A stretch of DNA of 64,000 bases, from contig CAZIFB010000006.1 in the NCBI GenBank assembly GCA_964538915.1, positions 100,767 through 164,766 on the forward strand, written 5' to 3'. This document shows, piece after piece, positions 35,301 to 42,869 of this stretch. The DNA is from JAEUHQ01 sp964538915 (GTDB lineage Bacteria; Planctomycetota; UBA1135; UBA2386). The notes under the pieces were generated by a model. The model did no database searches. It saw nothing but the letters and a program-made list of their open reading frames with translations, and was not told where the DNA came from. A program made the position numbers and the translations under genes. The number at the start of each line of letters is the position of its first letter. Within the stretch, counting starts at the first letter, position 1.

Positions 35301-38300
35301 GGCGCGCCAGCGATGGACCTGCCGACCGACCACGCGCGGCCGCAGGTGCGCACGACGCGCGCGCAGCGCGTCGACGACGTGCTGGATCCCGCGACCGAGG
35401 CGGCGGTTCGCGCTGCGGCGAAGGCGCTCGGATCGTCACTGCCGAACTTCGTGTTCGCGGCGTTCCAGGTGTGGCTGGCGCGCGCGACCGGCAACCGCGA
35501 CGTCGTCGTCGGCCTGCCGTCGTCCGGCCAGCTGTCGTACGACCTCGACAGCGTCGTCGGCCACTGCGTGAACTTCCTTCCGATCCGTTCGCGCGTCGCG
35601 GCCGAGGGCGCGTTCGCCGATCTCGTGCGGGACGTCCGCAACAACCTCGCGCAGGCGCTGGACCACCAGAACTACTCGTACGGCTCGCTCGTCCGCGATC
35701 TTCGGCTCCGCCGCGATCCGTCGCGCATCGCGCTCGTGCCGGTGATCTTCAACATCGACAACCTCACCGACATCAACGCGCTCCGGTGGGAGGGAGTCGC
35801 CGCGAAGTTCACGATGAACCCGCGGCCACACGAGCACTTCGAACTGTTCGTGAACCTGCTCGACGAGCCGGGCAACGTGCTGCTGTCGTGGAACCACAAC
35901 GCCGACCTCTACGAGTCGGCGACGATCCGCGGGCACGCCGACCGGTTCCGCCGGCTGCTGCAGGGGCTCGCGGCGGCACCCGACACGCGTATCGGCAACG
36001 TCGGCAGGCTGTTCTCGGGCGGCGCGCTGCGGCCCGCGAGCGGCACGTTCGACGATCCGGGCGCGAAGGGGTCGCAGCTCGTCACGGACCTGTTCCGTCG
36101 CGCCGCGACGAAGTTCGGCGCGCGCACCGCACTGCGCTTCGGTGACGAGACGATGGACTACGCGACGCTCGACGCGCGCTCCGACGCGCTGGCCGCGCTG
36201 CTGGCCGAGAAGGGTGTGCGCTCGGGCGACCTGGTCGGCATCTCCTCGCGCCGCGCGCTGGAGCTGATCGTCGCCGTGCTCGGCGCGCTGAAGGCCGGTG
36301 CCGGCTACGTGCCGTTCGACACGACCCTGCCGCCCGACCGCCTGACGTTCATGGCGAAGGACACCGCGGTGAAGGTGTTGCTCGGCGAGTGCCGGCCCGT
36401 CACCGACGCGGGTGTGCCGACGGTTCCGTTCGCCGGGTTCCCGCGCGATCGCCGCGCGGCGCCGGCGGCGACGATCACCGGTGAATCGATGTGCTACGTG
36501 ATGTTCACGTCGGGCACGACCGGCCGGCCGAAGGGCGTCGTGCTGCCGCACCGGTCGGTGATCCGCATGCTCGTCGACACCGACTGGCTGCGTCTGTCGC
36601 CGGACACCATCACGCTGCACTCGTCGTCGTTCGCGTTCGACACGTCGATCATCGACATCTTCGCCGCGCTGCTGCACGGCGGCACGGTCGTGATCCCGCC
36701 GGACGGTGCGCTGTCGCTGCACCAGCTCGCCGATGCGATCCAGAGCCACGGCGTCAACACGCTGTGGCTCACGTCGGGCCTGTTCCACGCGATCGCCGAC
36801 ATGCGACCGAACGTGTTCGCGAAGGTCGATCAGGTGATCGTCGGCGGCGACATCGTGTCGCCCGTGCAGTGCGAGAAGGTGATGAACGCGTGCCCGAACG
36901 TGACCGTGATCAACGGTTACGGCCCGACCGAGAGCAACGTCACGAACTCCCACGTCATCACGCGCGCCGACATCGCCTCGGGCCAGGCGCTGCCGATCGG
37001 GCGCGCGATCCCCGGCACGCAGATCTGGATCGTCGACGACAAGCTGAACCCGGTCGAAGCGGGCGTGCAGGGAGAACTCTGCATCAGCGGCCGCGGCCTC
37101 GCACTCGGCTACTTCAACCGCACGGAGCTGACGGCGGAGAAGTTCGTGCAGGCGCCGTGGGATCCGACGCTGAAGATCTACCGTTCGGGCGACCTCGCGA
37201 TGGACCCGGGCGACGGCGTGATCCGCTTCTTCGGGCGCATGGACGGCCAGGTGAAGATCCGCGGGTTCCGCATCGAACTCGGCGAGGTCGAGGCCGTGCT
37301 CGAGAGCCACGACGCGATCCGTCAGGCGGTCGTGATCGCGGTCGTTCCGCCGGGTCAGACCGACAAGGTGCTCGGCGCCTACATCGTGCCGGAGGGCCAG
37401 GCGCCGGAACGGCGCGCGCTCGACGTCTGGTTGAAGGAGCGGCTGCCCGACTACGCGCGGCCCCTGCTCTACAAGTCGCTGGCCTCGATCCCGCTGAACC
37501 ACAACGGCAAGGTCGACCGCCGCGCCCTGCCGCCGTTCGGCAGCGACGACCTCGCGACCGGCGACACCGCGCCCGAGGGGCCGACGGAGACGAAGGTCGC
37601 GGCGATCTGGTGCACACTGCTCGGTGTGAAGTCGGTCGGCGCGGAAGCGAACTTCTTCGAGCTCGGCGGCCACTCGCTGCTCGCGGTCCGGCTGTTCGAC
37701 GCGGTGCACAAGCAGTTCGGCGTCGAGATGCCGATCTCGACGTTGTTCAAGAACCCGACCGTCCGCACGCTCGCCGCGACGATCGACGCCGCGACGACGG
37801 TGCCGGCGACGACGTTCCGTGCGGAGCAGGACTGGGACACGTCGGTCGTCATCAACCCCGGGCGCGTCGTGCCGAGTGCGGTCGGCGACCACCGCGCCCT
37901 CTTCGTCGTGGGCGGCGTCGGCGGCAACGTGAACAACCTGTACGAGCTCGGCCAGACGCTCGCGGAACGGCGGCCGCTGATCGGCTTCCAGACGCGCGGC
38001 ATCCTCGGCCACGCGCCGCGGGCGACGATCGAGGAGATGGCGACGGAGCACATCCGCTACATGCGTCGCCACCAGTCGCGCGGGCCGTACCTGCTCGCCG
38101 GCTACTCGGGCGGTGCGCTGACGGCGTACGAGATGGCGCGCCAGCTCGTGGCGGCGGGTGAGGAGGTCAGCGAGCTCTTCATCTTCGACACGTTCGCGCC
38201 GAACTTCGCCCAGGACTTCCGGCCGAAGGTGAGGCAGACGCTCGGCCAGCGGATCCACAGCGAAGTGGATCTGCTGCGGGACGAAGGTGTCGGGCTCCTG

Positions 38301-38702
38301 TTCGAGCGCACGGCCGCGTTCCTGTCGAACAAGCTGATGCGCGGACCGGTGCTGAAGCTCGCGCAGAAGTTCCGTCCCGAGCGTGCGCGCACGATCGAGG
38401 TCGAACGCGCGTGGCGCGCCGCAGCCGCTCGATACACGGGCGGTCCGTACGCCGGAACGGTGACGCTGCTGCAGACCGAGCAGCGCGCGCTGCGTGTGCG
38501 GCTCGCCTACGACCTCGATCCGACGCTCGGCTGGGCTTCGCTCCTCGCGAAGGGCAATCTCCGGCGCGCGCACGTGCCGGGCGACCACCTGCGCATGCTG
38601 CACGGGCAGAACGTGCTCGCGGTCGTGGCCGTCATCGAAGAGCGTCTGCGCGAACTCGGTTCGGCGCCGCCGTCGCGTGTGCCGGCCGGCGCCAGCAGTT
38701 GA
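29364..38702 (+). CDS. Hybrid PKS-NRPS, order KS-AT-KR-DH-ACP-C-A-PCP-TE
   Basis: The 3112-residue megasynthase contains one polyketide module and one peptide module. Domains: KS 10-440 (Cys182, His318, His356); AT 530-830 (Ser627 in AHSVGEY); KR 890-1310 (nucleotide loop near 1138, Tyr1279); DH 1325-1610 (His1354, Asp1519); ACP (Ser1711); condensation 1780-2210 (HHVVTDG, 1913-1919); adenylation 2235-2725; PCP (Ser2771); thioesterase 2835-3112 (Ser2915). All catalytic residues I could check are present. KR precedes DH, the reverse of the usual DH-KR order. The expected product is an acyl chain extended by one unit, reduced to an alkene, joined to one amino acid and released. Starter, amino acid and a phosphopantetheinyl transferase are not identified. 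Confidence 0.93.
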   Translation: MTDEVQGWGKIAIVGRAGRFSGVRDVRQFWSMLADGRVAATRLTDEELLARGVSRKALADPNYVRSANVLPDLDRFDAGFFGFSPREAAILDPQHRHFLECAWEAFEDAGYVPQDFPGRVGVFAGCGMGAYFIFNLLSNPQLVEEVGLFLLRHTGNDKDFLPTRLSYLLNLTGPSVAIQTACSTGLVAVHSAVSSLLAMECDMAIAGGVTIELPHGVGYHYTPGEILSPDGYCRAFDDQSQGTVFGSGVGLVVLRRLQDAIADGDDIKAVIIGSAINNDGTSKAGYLAPSVDGQAAAAAEALTLSGVPAESVTYLEAHGTGTPIGDPIELTAMTQVYGAGKKQFCGIGSVKTNIGHLDTAAGAASLIKVVEALRREQIPPSLNYKTPNSRFDLRNSPFFVVDKARPWPRGASPRRAGINSLGVGGTNAHAIVEEAPQRAPAVADGPWRLLPFSARTRASLAGAKTKWKEFLAEESPAIADVVHTLRHGRRTFDERLAVVARSAADLRLCFEGKAPVLVHEGSAGTKPPEIVFLFPGAGGQHPGAGADLLREQPAFAAAVEACFAAMPKDAPSDLRAVMFERPFEDADARDKLSRSTYAIPALFVLQYAWAKWWEAQGIRPALIFAHSVGEYAGAVIAGAMQLADALRIVAVRGRVIDDAPAGAMTTVPLPEAKVRELIGDSLDVAALNAPEVSVVTGGLAAIEALEARLLGTEHECKRIRVASAGHSRLLDGQLERFRAAFAGVSFSAPKVPMVSSLRGDMGQGDDFVTADYWVRHLRNTVRFTQAASKVFEQADRLVLEMGPGQTLAPLVAMAKAAHPPRAIVSSAKKPTDKANDAAVALAAFGGLWTHGVEIDWTRVPVAGGRRVSLPTYAFEKQRHWIEPGRGAVTAAPEADDGKVELRRVTDVAQWGEAVEWTETPAVASDPAKGAWLVFAQDDEASRAVLAELQHRGGKPVVVHAGPAFARDGERFVVRPDAPSDLDALFAALGTVPARIVSLWPLAERSGRPATFDAAFVLARTLQTLDPDDGTRVVFAAAGCTAAGDAPVTDPEAALALGIVAVAPREIPGLEAALVDVGRDGDLRAMARHLVDEAAATGTAASRVAWRSGRRFVPKRSHTPFEEPKAAPSRLRDRGVYVITGGMTGIGRELALFLGKVCKARVAIVSRRAAQDGALQAAITAAGGEVVFVAGDVADRAALEKALDTVRSRWHAIHGVFHAAGVVDDAPLAAKSLDAAHRVLLPKVQGGTNLAALLPEGSIDLFAVFSSTSVTIAPPGQTDYVAANAFLEALAGSRRDGLVIAWGVWRDIGMAERTYGSGAGGDGPHPLLGPRVDAGGEITFTRRYDPATDWVMAEHQVAGHPVLPGTAYVELAAAAARVVAAGTPCEVHALSLAQPMIFVDELSRLVTVRLKPAAHGFDLVVESRAGQGAPVVEHARARLVRTTAITKDLPPSHTKSAGAELASSPRGGKPHQADRVKFGPRWHNVGDLRTGAGVAEGRFALPAEFNGDLAAWSVHPALLDMAATVGLHLLADRGDRLVHAPISVDRVRLLAPLPREVTSRGVIVADTPGRLVAFDVVLRDTAGNVVAILERFAMRAVEAQALGGATSDARTGDVLLSHGIRAQEAATVFARVLDSKAAHVVVSTVPLDRVRLAMTEARPTAAKKAKADSGAAAVADPPQGPVETRIAAVWSELLGASAIGRDDDFFALGGHSLNAVRMLARVRKELGVDLPLATLFEGPTVRAIAAHVVEQKPELAAPAPVAAAAPAAAMAAPVSNAPASRTIETTEAQREIYAAILIDPDASRAYNLSYSFHFTGEVDRDAMALACSQLVARHDSLRCGFSPDGLSLLIRRDVPWSMVFVDLADVDDAAREQRIAEEHKKLVETPFDLAKGPVFRATLLRKGKDRYELVLGSHHVVTDGWSIGVLMRDLVALYGAARRKAAPKLPPAASIADFVTAEKAWREGPEAAGHRDFWLQKFADGAPAMDLPTDHARPQVRTTRAQRVDDVLDPATEAAVRAAAKALGSSLPNFVFAAFQVWLARATGNRDVVVGLPSSGQLSYDLDSVVGHCVNFLPIRSRVAAEGAFADLVRDVRNNLAQALDHQNYSYGSLVRDLRLRRDPSRIALVPVIFNIDNLTDINALRWEGVAAKFTMNPRPHEHFELFVNLLDEPGNVLLSWNHNADLYESATIRGHADRFRRLLQGLAAAPDTRIGNVGRLFSGGALRPASGTFDDPGAKGSQLVTDLFRRAATKFGARTALRFGDETMDYATLDARSDALAALLAEKGVRSGDLVGISSRRALELIVAVLGALKAGAGYVPFDTTLPPDRLTFMAKDTAVKVLLGECRPVTDAGVPTVPFAGFPRDRRAAPAATITGESMCYVMFTSGTTGRPKGVVLPHRSVIRMLVDTDWLRLSPDTITLHSSSFAFDTSIIDIFAALLHGGTVVIPPDGALSLHQLADAIQSHGVNTLWLTSGLFHAIADMRPNVFAKVDQVIVGGDIVSPVQCEKVMNACPNVTVINGYGPTESNVTNSHVITRADIASGQALPIGRAIPGTQIWIVDDKLNPVEAGVQGELCISGRGLALGYFNRTELTAEKFVQAPWDPTLKIYRSGDLAMDPGDGVIRFFGRMDGQVKIRGFRIELGEVEAVLESHDAIRQAVVIAVVPPGQTDKVLGAYIVPEGQAPERRALDVWLKERLPDYARPLLYKSLASIPLNHNGKVDRRALPPFGSDDLATGDTAPEGPTETKVAAIWCTLLGVKSVGAEANFFELGGHSLLAVRLFDAVHKQFGVEMPISTLFKNPTVRTLAATIDAATTVPATTFRAEQDWDTSVVINPGRVVPSAVGDHRALFVVGGVGGNVNNLYELGQTLAERRPLIGFQTRGILGHAPRATIEEMATEHIRYMRRHQSRGPYLLAGYSGGALTAYEMARQLVAAGEEVSELFIFDTFAPNFAQDFRPKVRQTLGQRIHSEVDLLRDEGVGLLFERTAAFLSNKLMRGPVLKLAQKFRPERARTIEVERAWRAAAARYTGGPYAGTVTLLQTEQRALRVRLAYDLDPTLGWASLLAKGNLRRAHVPGDHLRMLHGQNVLAVVAVIEERLRELGSAPPSRVPAGASS

Positions 38703-38717
38703 CGTCGGCACAACGCG

Positions 38718-39743
38718 TCAGCGCCGCGCCCACTGCTTCAGGATCGCCTCGACCTCGTCGTGCCCGTCGGTCTGCGCGGCGTGCGATCGGCCTTGACGGC
38801 AGTGATCGAACGGCGTCATGCCGCGTTCGTCGCGTCCCGCGGGAGCGGCGCCGTGTGCGAGCAGGGCCGCGACGCTCGCGGGGCGGCCGTTCGCCGCGGC
38901 GAGGCGAAGCGGATGGCGGCCGAAGCGCGCGTCGGCTTCGTCGACGGGCGTGCCCGATGCGACGAGGCGCTCGATCACCGCGATGCGCTGGTGGTCGGCC
39001 GCCATCACGAGACCGCGCAGCTTCGTCTGGAGGTCGGTGGAGGGGGTGAGCCAGCCGTCGACGTCGCCGACGGCGGCGGCTTCTTCGAGCGAACGCACCC
39101 TCGCGCCGGCCGCGGCAAGTACGTCGATCACGTCCGTGGCGCCGAAGACCGCGGCGTGCAGCAGCGCCGAGCCGCCCGGAACGCCGCCAGAACCGGCGGC
39201 AGCGACGGCGTCGATGTCGGCACCGGCCGCGACGAGCACCGCCGCGACATCGGCGTCGCCGTAGCTCGCGGCGGTGATGAGCGGCGTCTCGGGGTCACCG
39301 GGCGCGCCGTTCACGGGGGCGCCGCGCGCGATCAGGGCGTGGGCGGCGGCCGCCGTGCCGCTCACCGTGCGCCACCGGCGCGTCGCGGTGTCGTAGCGCG
39401 CCATCGCGAGGTAGCCGAGCGGGGAGGCTCCCTTCGGGTGATCACTCCAGTTGTGCAGCGGCTCGCGCGTCGCCTCGGGGTGTTCGCGCAGGAACGCGTC
39501 GAGCGCCGCCGGCGAACGCAGGTCGAAGACGCGGCGGCGGGCGACTTCGAGGCAGAGCGCAGGCCAGCTGGTGAAGCCGTGGTCGCGCGCGACGGTGAGT
39601 TGCGCGGTCGCGAGGCGCAGGTCGGGGCCGACTTCGCGGATCCGGCGGAGGGCGTCCGGGTCGCCGGCGCGCGCGTCGCGCAGTCGGTCCTTGGCGATTC
39701 GCCGGAGCTGTTCGATGTCGGCGCGGGGAGGCAGTGCGGGCAT
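38718..39743 (-). CDS. Ankyrin-repeat protein
   Basis: The 341-residue protein has an N-terminal helical region (ADIEQLRRIAKDRLRDA; HGFTSWPALCLEVARR) seen in several ankyrin-repeat proteins, then about five ankyrin repeats (ETPLITAASYGDADVAAVLV; SALLHAAVFGATDVIDVLA; RHPLRLAAANGRPASVAALL). No enzyme domain is present. It is expected to be a protein-binding scaffold. It converges with the megasynthase gene 15 bases away. ATG 39743 is preferred over TTG/GTG options upstream. Confidence 0.85.
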   Translation of the reverse strand: MPALPPRADIEQLRRIAKDRLRDARAGDPDALRRIREVGPDLRLATAQLTVARDHGFTSWPALCLEVARRRVFDLRSPAALDAFLREHPEATREPLHNWSDHPKGASPLGYLAMARYDTATRRWRTVSGTAAAAHALIARGAPVNGAPGDPETPLITAASYGDADVAAVLVAAGADIDAVAAAGSGGVPGGSALLHAAVFGATDVIDVLAAAGARVRSLEEAAAVGDVDGWLTPSTDLQTKLRGLVMAADHQRIAVIERLVASGTPVDEADARFGRHPLRLAAANGRPASVAALLAHGAAPAGRDERGMTPFDHCRQGRSHAAQTDGHDEVEAILKQWARR

Positions 39744-39924
39744 GACGAGTCCTTTCGTGCCGGCGGTTGGCGAGCCGGCGGAAGGCGTCGTCACGAGGCG
39801 ACGGGTTCGCGGAAGACGTCGAGGTGGACTCGGTCCTGCCCGCCAACCCGGATGCGCCCTCGTGCGCGCGGCGAACGGTAGCGGGGCCGGCGTGCATCGC
39901 CAAGGGCTGCCCGCGGTCGTGGGA

Positions 39925-40782
39925 TCAGCGATGCAGCGAGTCGACGAACTTCGCGACCTCCTCGATCGCGCCGTGTTCGTGCAGGTCGCTGTGACCGCCC
40001 TTCGGGAACGACACGAAGCGCTTCTCGCCCGGAACGGCGTCGTAGAGCAGCCGCGCCCATGCGATGGCGATCGTGTCGTCGAGTTCGCCGTGGATGAACA
40101 GCTTCGGAATCGCGACGTTCGCCAGCTTGTCGATCACGTCGTGCCGCTCGCGCCACATCAGCGCGCACATCGGCAGCCCGCGCAGGCGCTTCGTGTACCA
40201 GCGGCAGCAGCGATCGAACGACGCCTCGAGCACGAGACCGGCGGCCGGCCTGTCCGCTGCGAGCCCCGACGCGACGGAGGAGCCGAGGCTGAAGCCGTGC
40301 AGCACACGGCGGTTCGCGGGGATCGTGGTGCCGAGCAGCGTGTCGAGCTGGTCGTAGAGGGCCCGCGCGTCACGTGCGAACGCGACCTCCATCGGCTCGC
40401 CGCCTTCACCGGACGAGCCGCGGTAGACCAGCATCGCGAGCCCGCAGCCGCCGTCGACGAGCGGCTTCAGGCGCGCGGCCGACGCGCCGACGCTCGCGAA
40501 GTTGCCGTGGAACGCGAGCAGCACGGGGCGGTCGTCGCGCGGTGGTGCGATCCACGCGCCCGCTTCGAAGCCGTCCTCCGAACGGAAGCGCACGACGCGC
40601 ACCGTCGAGAAGCCGAACTGCGCCGGCTCGGCGCGCGTCTGGTCGAACTTGTAGATGCCCCAGTTCTGGAAGGCCCAGACGACCGCGAAGAGGCCGGCGA
40701 CCGCGAGCAGCACGACCGCGATCAGGACCTTGAGCAGCAGCACGAGTCGTCGCCTCGGACGGGGGGCGGTGGCGGGGGTCAC
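39925..40782 (-). CDS. Membrane-anchored alpha/beta hydrolase
   Basis: The 285-residue protein has a single N-terminal membrane segment (VLLLKVLIAVVLLAVAGLFA). The alpha/beta hydrolase domain has the oxyanion HGNFAS, nucleophile Ser in HGFSLGSS, acid in HGELDDT and His in KGGHSDLH. This resembles ABHD13/BEM46-like proteins. It is an envelope-facing esterase or thioesterase of unknown substrate. GTG 40782 overlaps the stop of the DinB-like gene (GTGA), so they are coupled. Confidence 0.85.
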   Translation of the reverse strand: MTPATAPRPRRRLVLLLKVLIAVVLLAVAGLFAVVWAFQNWGIYKFDQTRAEPAQFGFSTVRVVRFRSEDGFEAGAWIAPPRDDRPVLLAFHGNFASVGASAARLKPLVDGGCGLAMLVYRGSSGEGGEPMEVAFARDARALYDQLDTLLGTTIPANRRVLHGFSLGSSVASGLAADRPAAGLVLEASFDRCCRWYTKRLRGLPMCALMWRERHDVIDKLANVAIPKLFIHGELDDTIAIAWARLLYDAVPGEKRFVSFPKGGHSDLHEHGAIEEVAKFVDSLHR

Positions 40783-41327
40783 GAGCGGCCGCCGTCGGGC
40801 GAACGTTCGCGCGTGGGGTTCTGCGCGTAGGAGGACGACTGGCCGCGCGGGATCGACAGGCTCTGCCATCGGTCGCCTGCGAACGTGCGCGCGAGCTGCA
40901 CGATCTGGCCGGTGTGGTAGGCGACGTGCGCGACCGAACGCAGCAGCGCGTCCAGCACCGTGAGCGGCTGGTTGCGGATCGTCACGGTCTTCGTCATCGC
41001 GCCGTCGCCGGCGTCGTCGACGTCGGCGAGCGCACGGTCGACGATCGCCCACGCGGAGTGCCATTCGGACAGCAGGAGCGAGCGTTCCATGCGCGGTTCG
41101 TCGAACTCACCTTCGCGGTCCCGCCACGGCTTCTCGCCGTCGGTGGTCAGGAAGTCGGTGAAGCGCGAACGCAGGTTGCCGATCAGGTGCGCCATCGTGA
41201 TCGCGATCGAGTTGCTCTCGGGCGACGGGCGCGTGTCGAGGTCGGCGTCGGGGACCTGTGCGATCGCGAGTTCGACGAGGCGTCGGTAGCGCTGGTACTC
41301 GGTGCGGATCGACGGGAGGACGTCCAT
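40779..41327 (-). CDS. DinB-superfamily (DUF1572-like) protein
   Basis: The 182-residue four-helix bundle has candidate metal-ligand histidines in MAHLIGNLRSR and SVAHVAYHTGQIVQLAR. These are positions typical of DinB/YfiT-like metal-binding proteins, some of which are thiol-dependent transferases. The role is unknown. A Ser/Gln-rich tail follows. It is transcribed with the hydrolase. Confidence 0.8.
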   Translation of the reverse strand: MDVLPSIRTEYQRYRRLVELAIAQVPDADLDTRPSPESNSIAITMAHLIGNLRSRFTDFLTTDGEKPWRDREGEFDEPRMERSLLLSEWHSAWAIVDRALADVDDAGDGAMTKTVTIRNQPLTVLDALLRSVAHVAYHTGQIVQLARTFAGDRWQSLSIPRGQSSSYAQNPTRERSPDGGRS

Positions 41328-41339
41328 GGCGACGCGATG

Positions 41340-41630
41340 CTACATCGGCGGCAGCGAACGTCGCGCGCGCCGTTCGTCTTCGAGTGCATCGGCGCGGGCG
41401 GCGAGGCGGTCGAGTTTGTCCTCGAGCACGCGCATCCGGTCCTGCATCGCGCGGGCATGCTGGAACGCCGCGAGTGCCACCCACGACAGCCCGAGCACGA
41501 ACGCGAGGACGCCGATCGTCGGCGACGACCAGTGCGGCAGGTACTTCGTCGCGAGCTGCTCGAGGAACATCGCGCCGATCAGCAGCGCGGCCATGCGCAG
41601 GTGGAACGCCGTGTCGTTCGGGAACCGCAT
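41340..41630 (-). CDS. Small two-helix membrane protein with coiled coil
   Basis: The 96-residue protein has two hydrophobic segments (AALLIGAMFLEQLA; IGVLAFVLGLSWVALAAF). A charged heptad-like helix (MRVLEDKLDRLAARADALED) follows. No family was recognised. It lies 12 bases upstream of the DinB-like gene, on the same strand. Confidence 0.65.
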   Translation of the reverse strand: MRFPNDTAFHLRMAALLIGAMFLEQLATKYLPHWSSPTIGVLAFVLGLSWVALAAFQHARAMQDRMRVLEDKLDRLAARADALEDERRARRSLPPM

Positions 41631-41750
41631 CGGCGCAGTGTGACTCGGTCACGGTCCAGGCGCGAGCGCAACTGGAATGGTCAACCGAGATTCGCAAGGA
41701 AGAGGCCTCCGAGCCGGCGGCGCGAATCGCGGATCGCGGATGATGGGTCA

Positions 41751-42818
41751 ATGGACACGATGCGTCGAGACGCGAACAGCCCGCCGTCACAACGGATTCT
41801 CGTCGATCGAGTGATGCAGCGAGTCGACGGATGGGCGCGCATCAGGGAGCGGTTGGCGAGGTACCCAGCAATCGCCGAGCACTTCACGATGCCCATCCTG
41901 GCGAGGCAGGTGCCCCCCTACCACGTTCACTACATGGCATGGCGCCTCGGGACGTGGAAGACCGAGGCGAACTTCGGCTTGCTAGATCGCTTGCTCGCGG
42001 TGGCGAGCCGCTTGTCTGGGTGGGCAGACGAGTCTGGCCCCTTGCTCAGCAGCGCCGACTTCGGGCAGTACTGGAGCCTGATCTGGCAACTGCAGGTCGC
42101 CGCGAAACTGGTGGGAGGAGATGCCACCGCTGAGTGGGTGGGTGGTGCGGGTCCCGACCTGAGGGTCACATACGCTGGCTCTACGACGTACGTCGAGTGC
42201 TACAGCTACCAGAAGAAGTCCGGACCCATCGAGTTCCTCAGAGACCTCTGTCGGTTCGTGCACGCCTCCTTGCGCGTCAAGTACGACTTGGCATTACCCC
42301 TCGAACTTGGGAGCGAGGATGTCGAAGACGCTCTCGATGCGTTGTGTCGACCGCTACTGGATCTCCACTCATCGGAACCTCCGGGTTCCTGGTCAGGGGG
42401 CGGAGATCGTGTACTTTCCGAGGTTGCAGGCGCCGGAAGGCTCCGCATCGTTGTGCCTCCCAGCGATCCGACACAGGTCCACTACTCAGATCGAACGCGC
42501 TTCGGTGATCCTGAGCAACACCTGTTGGCGGTGTTGCGGGAGGTCGTCAGAGCCAAGCAGGGCCGAAACCAGTTGGCGACCTGTCGTCCGAACGTCGTTG
42601 CCGTGAATGTCCTGCTCGACGGCTATCAACTCAGCGCGCGCCGGCAGGACGAACTCGGCATCCCGTGGATGCACCCTGACTTGCCAGGTGACATCGACGC
42701 TGTGGCTATCGCGTCGTGTGGCATCGACACTCTGTCTCCGCAGTTCCATCGGCTGATTGCTTCGAAGTCCCAGGATTCAGTCTTGCCGCACTTTCGCCCA
42801 CCGCCCGTTTGCTCGTAG
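41751..42818 (+). CDS. Orphan protein, candidate PD-(D/E)XK-like nuclease fold, lower GC
   Basis: The 355-residue protein is in a locally lower-GC stretch (one 60-base sample counts 58%). Residues 105-155 have the layout of a restriction-endonuclease-like core: a helix QLQVAAKLVGG, then PD136 (GPDLRV), then strand TYVE149-C-Y, with Lys155 after. A typical motif would be E-x-K; here it is E-x-Y, so activity is uncertain. The start is preceded by GATGATGGGTCA; ATG 41760 is an alternative. It is unrelated to its neighbours. Acquisition by transfer or a defence role is inference. Confidence 0.62.
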   Translation: MDTMRRDANSPPSQRILVDRVMQRVDGWARIRERLARYPAIAEHFTMPILARQVPPYHVHYMAWRLGTWKTEANFGLLDRLLAVASRLSGWADESGPLLSSADFGQYWSLIWQLQVAAKLVGGDATAEWVGGAGPDLRVTYAGSTTYVECYSYQKKSGPIEFLRDLCRFVHASLRVKYDLALPLELGSEDVEDALDALCRPLLDLHSSEPPGSWSGGGDRVLSEVAGAGRLRIVVPPSDPTQVHYSDRTRFGDPEQHLLAVLREVVRAKQGRNQLATCRPNVVAVNVLLDGYQLSARRQDELGIPWMHPDLPGDIDAVAIASCGIDTLSPQFHRLIASKSQDSVLPHFRPPPVCS

Positions 42819-42869
42819 AGCCCGCCGCCGCGCCTCGGCATACTCCTCCGCCCGAAGCGCGAGCCCTCC

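Noticed and set aside
28131..35333. A 2400-codon open frame on the minus strand opposite the megasynthase.
   Set aside because: It is rich in Arg/Ala/His with no domains; it is a shadow caused by high GC in the opposite frame.
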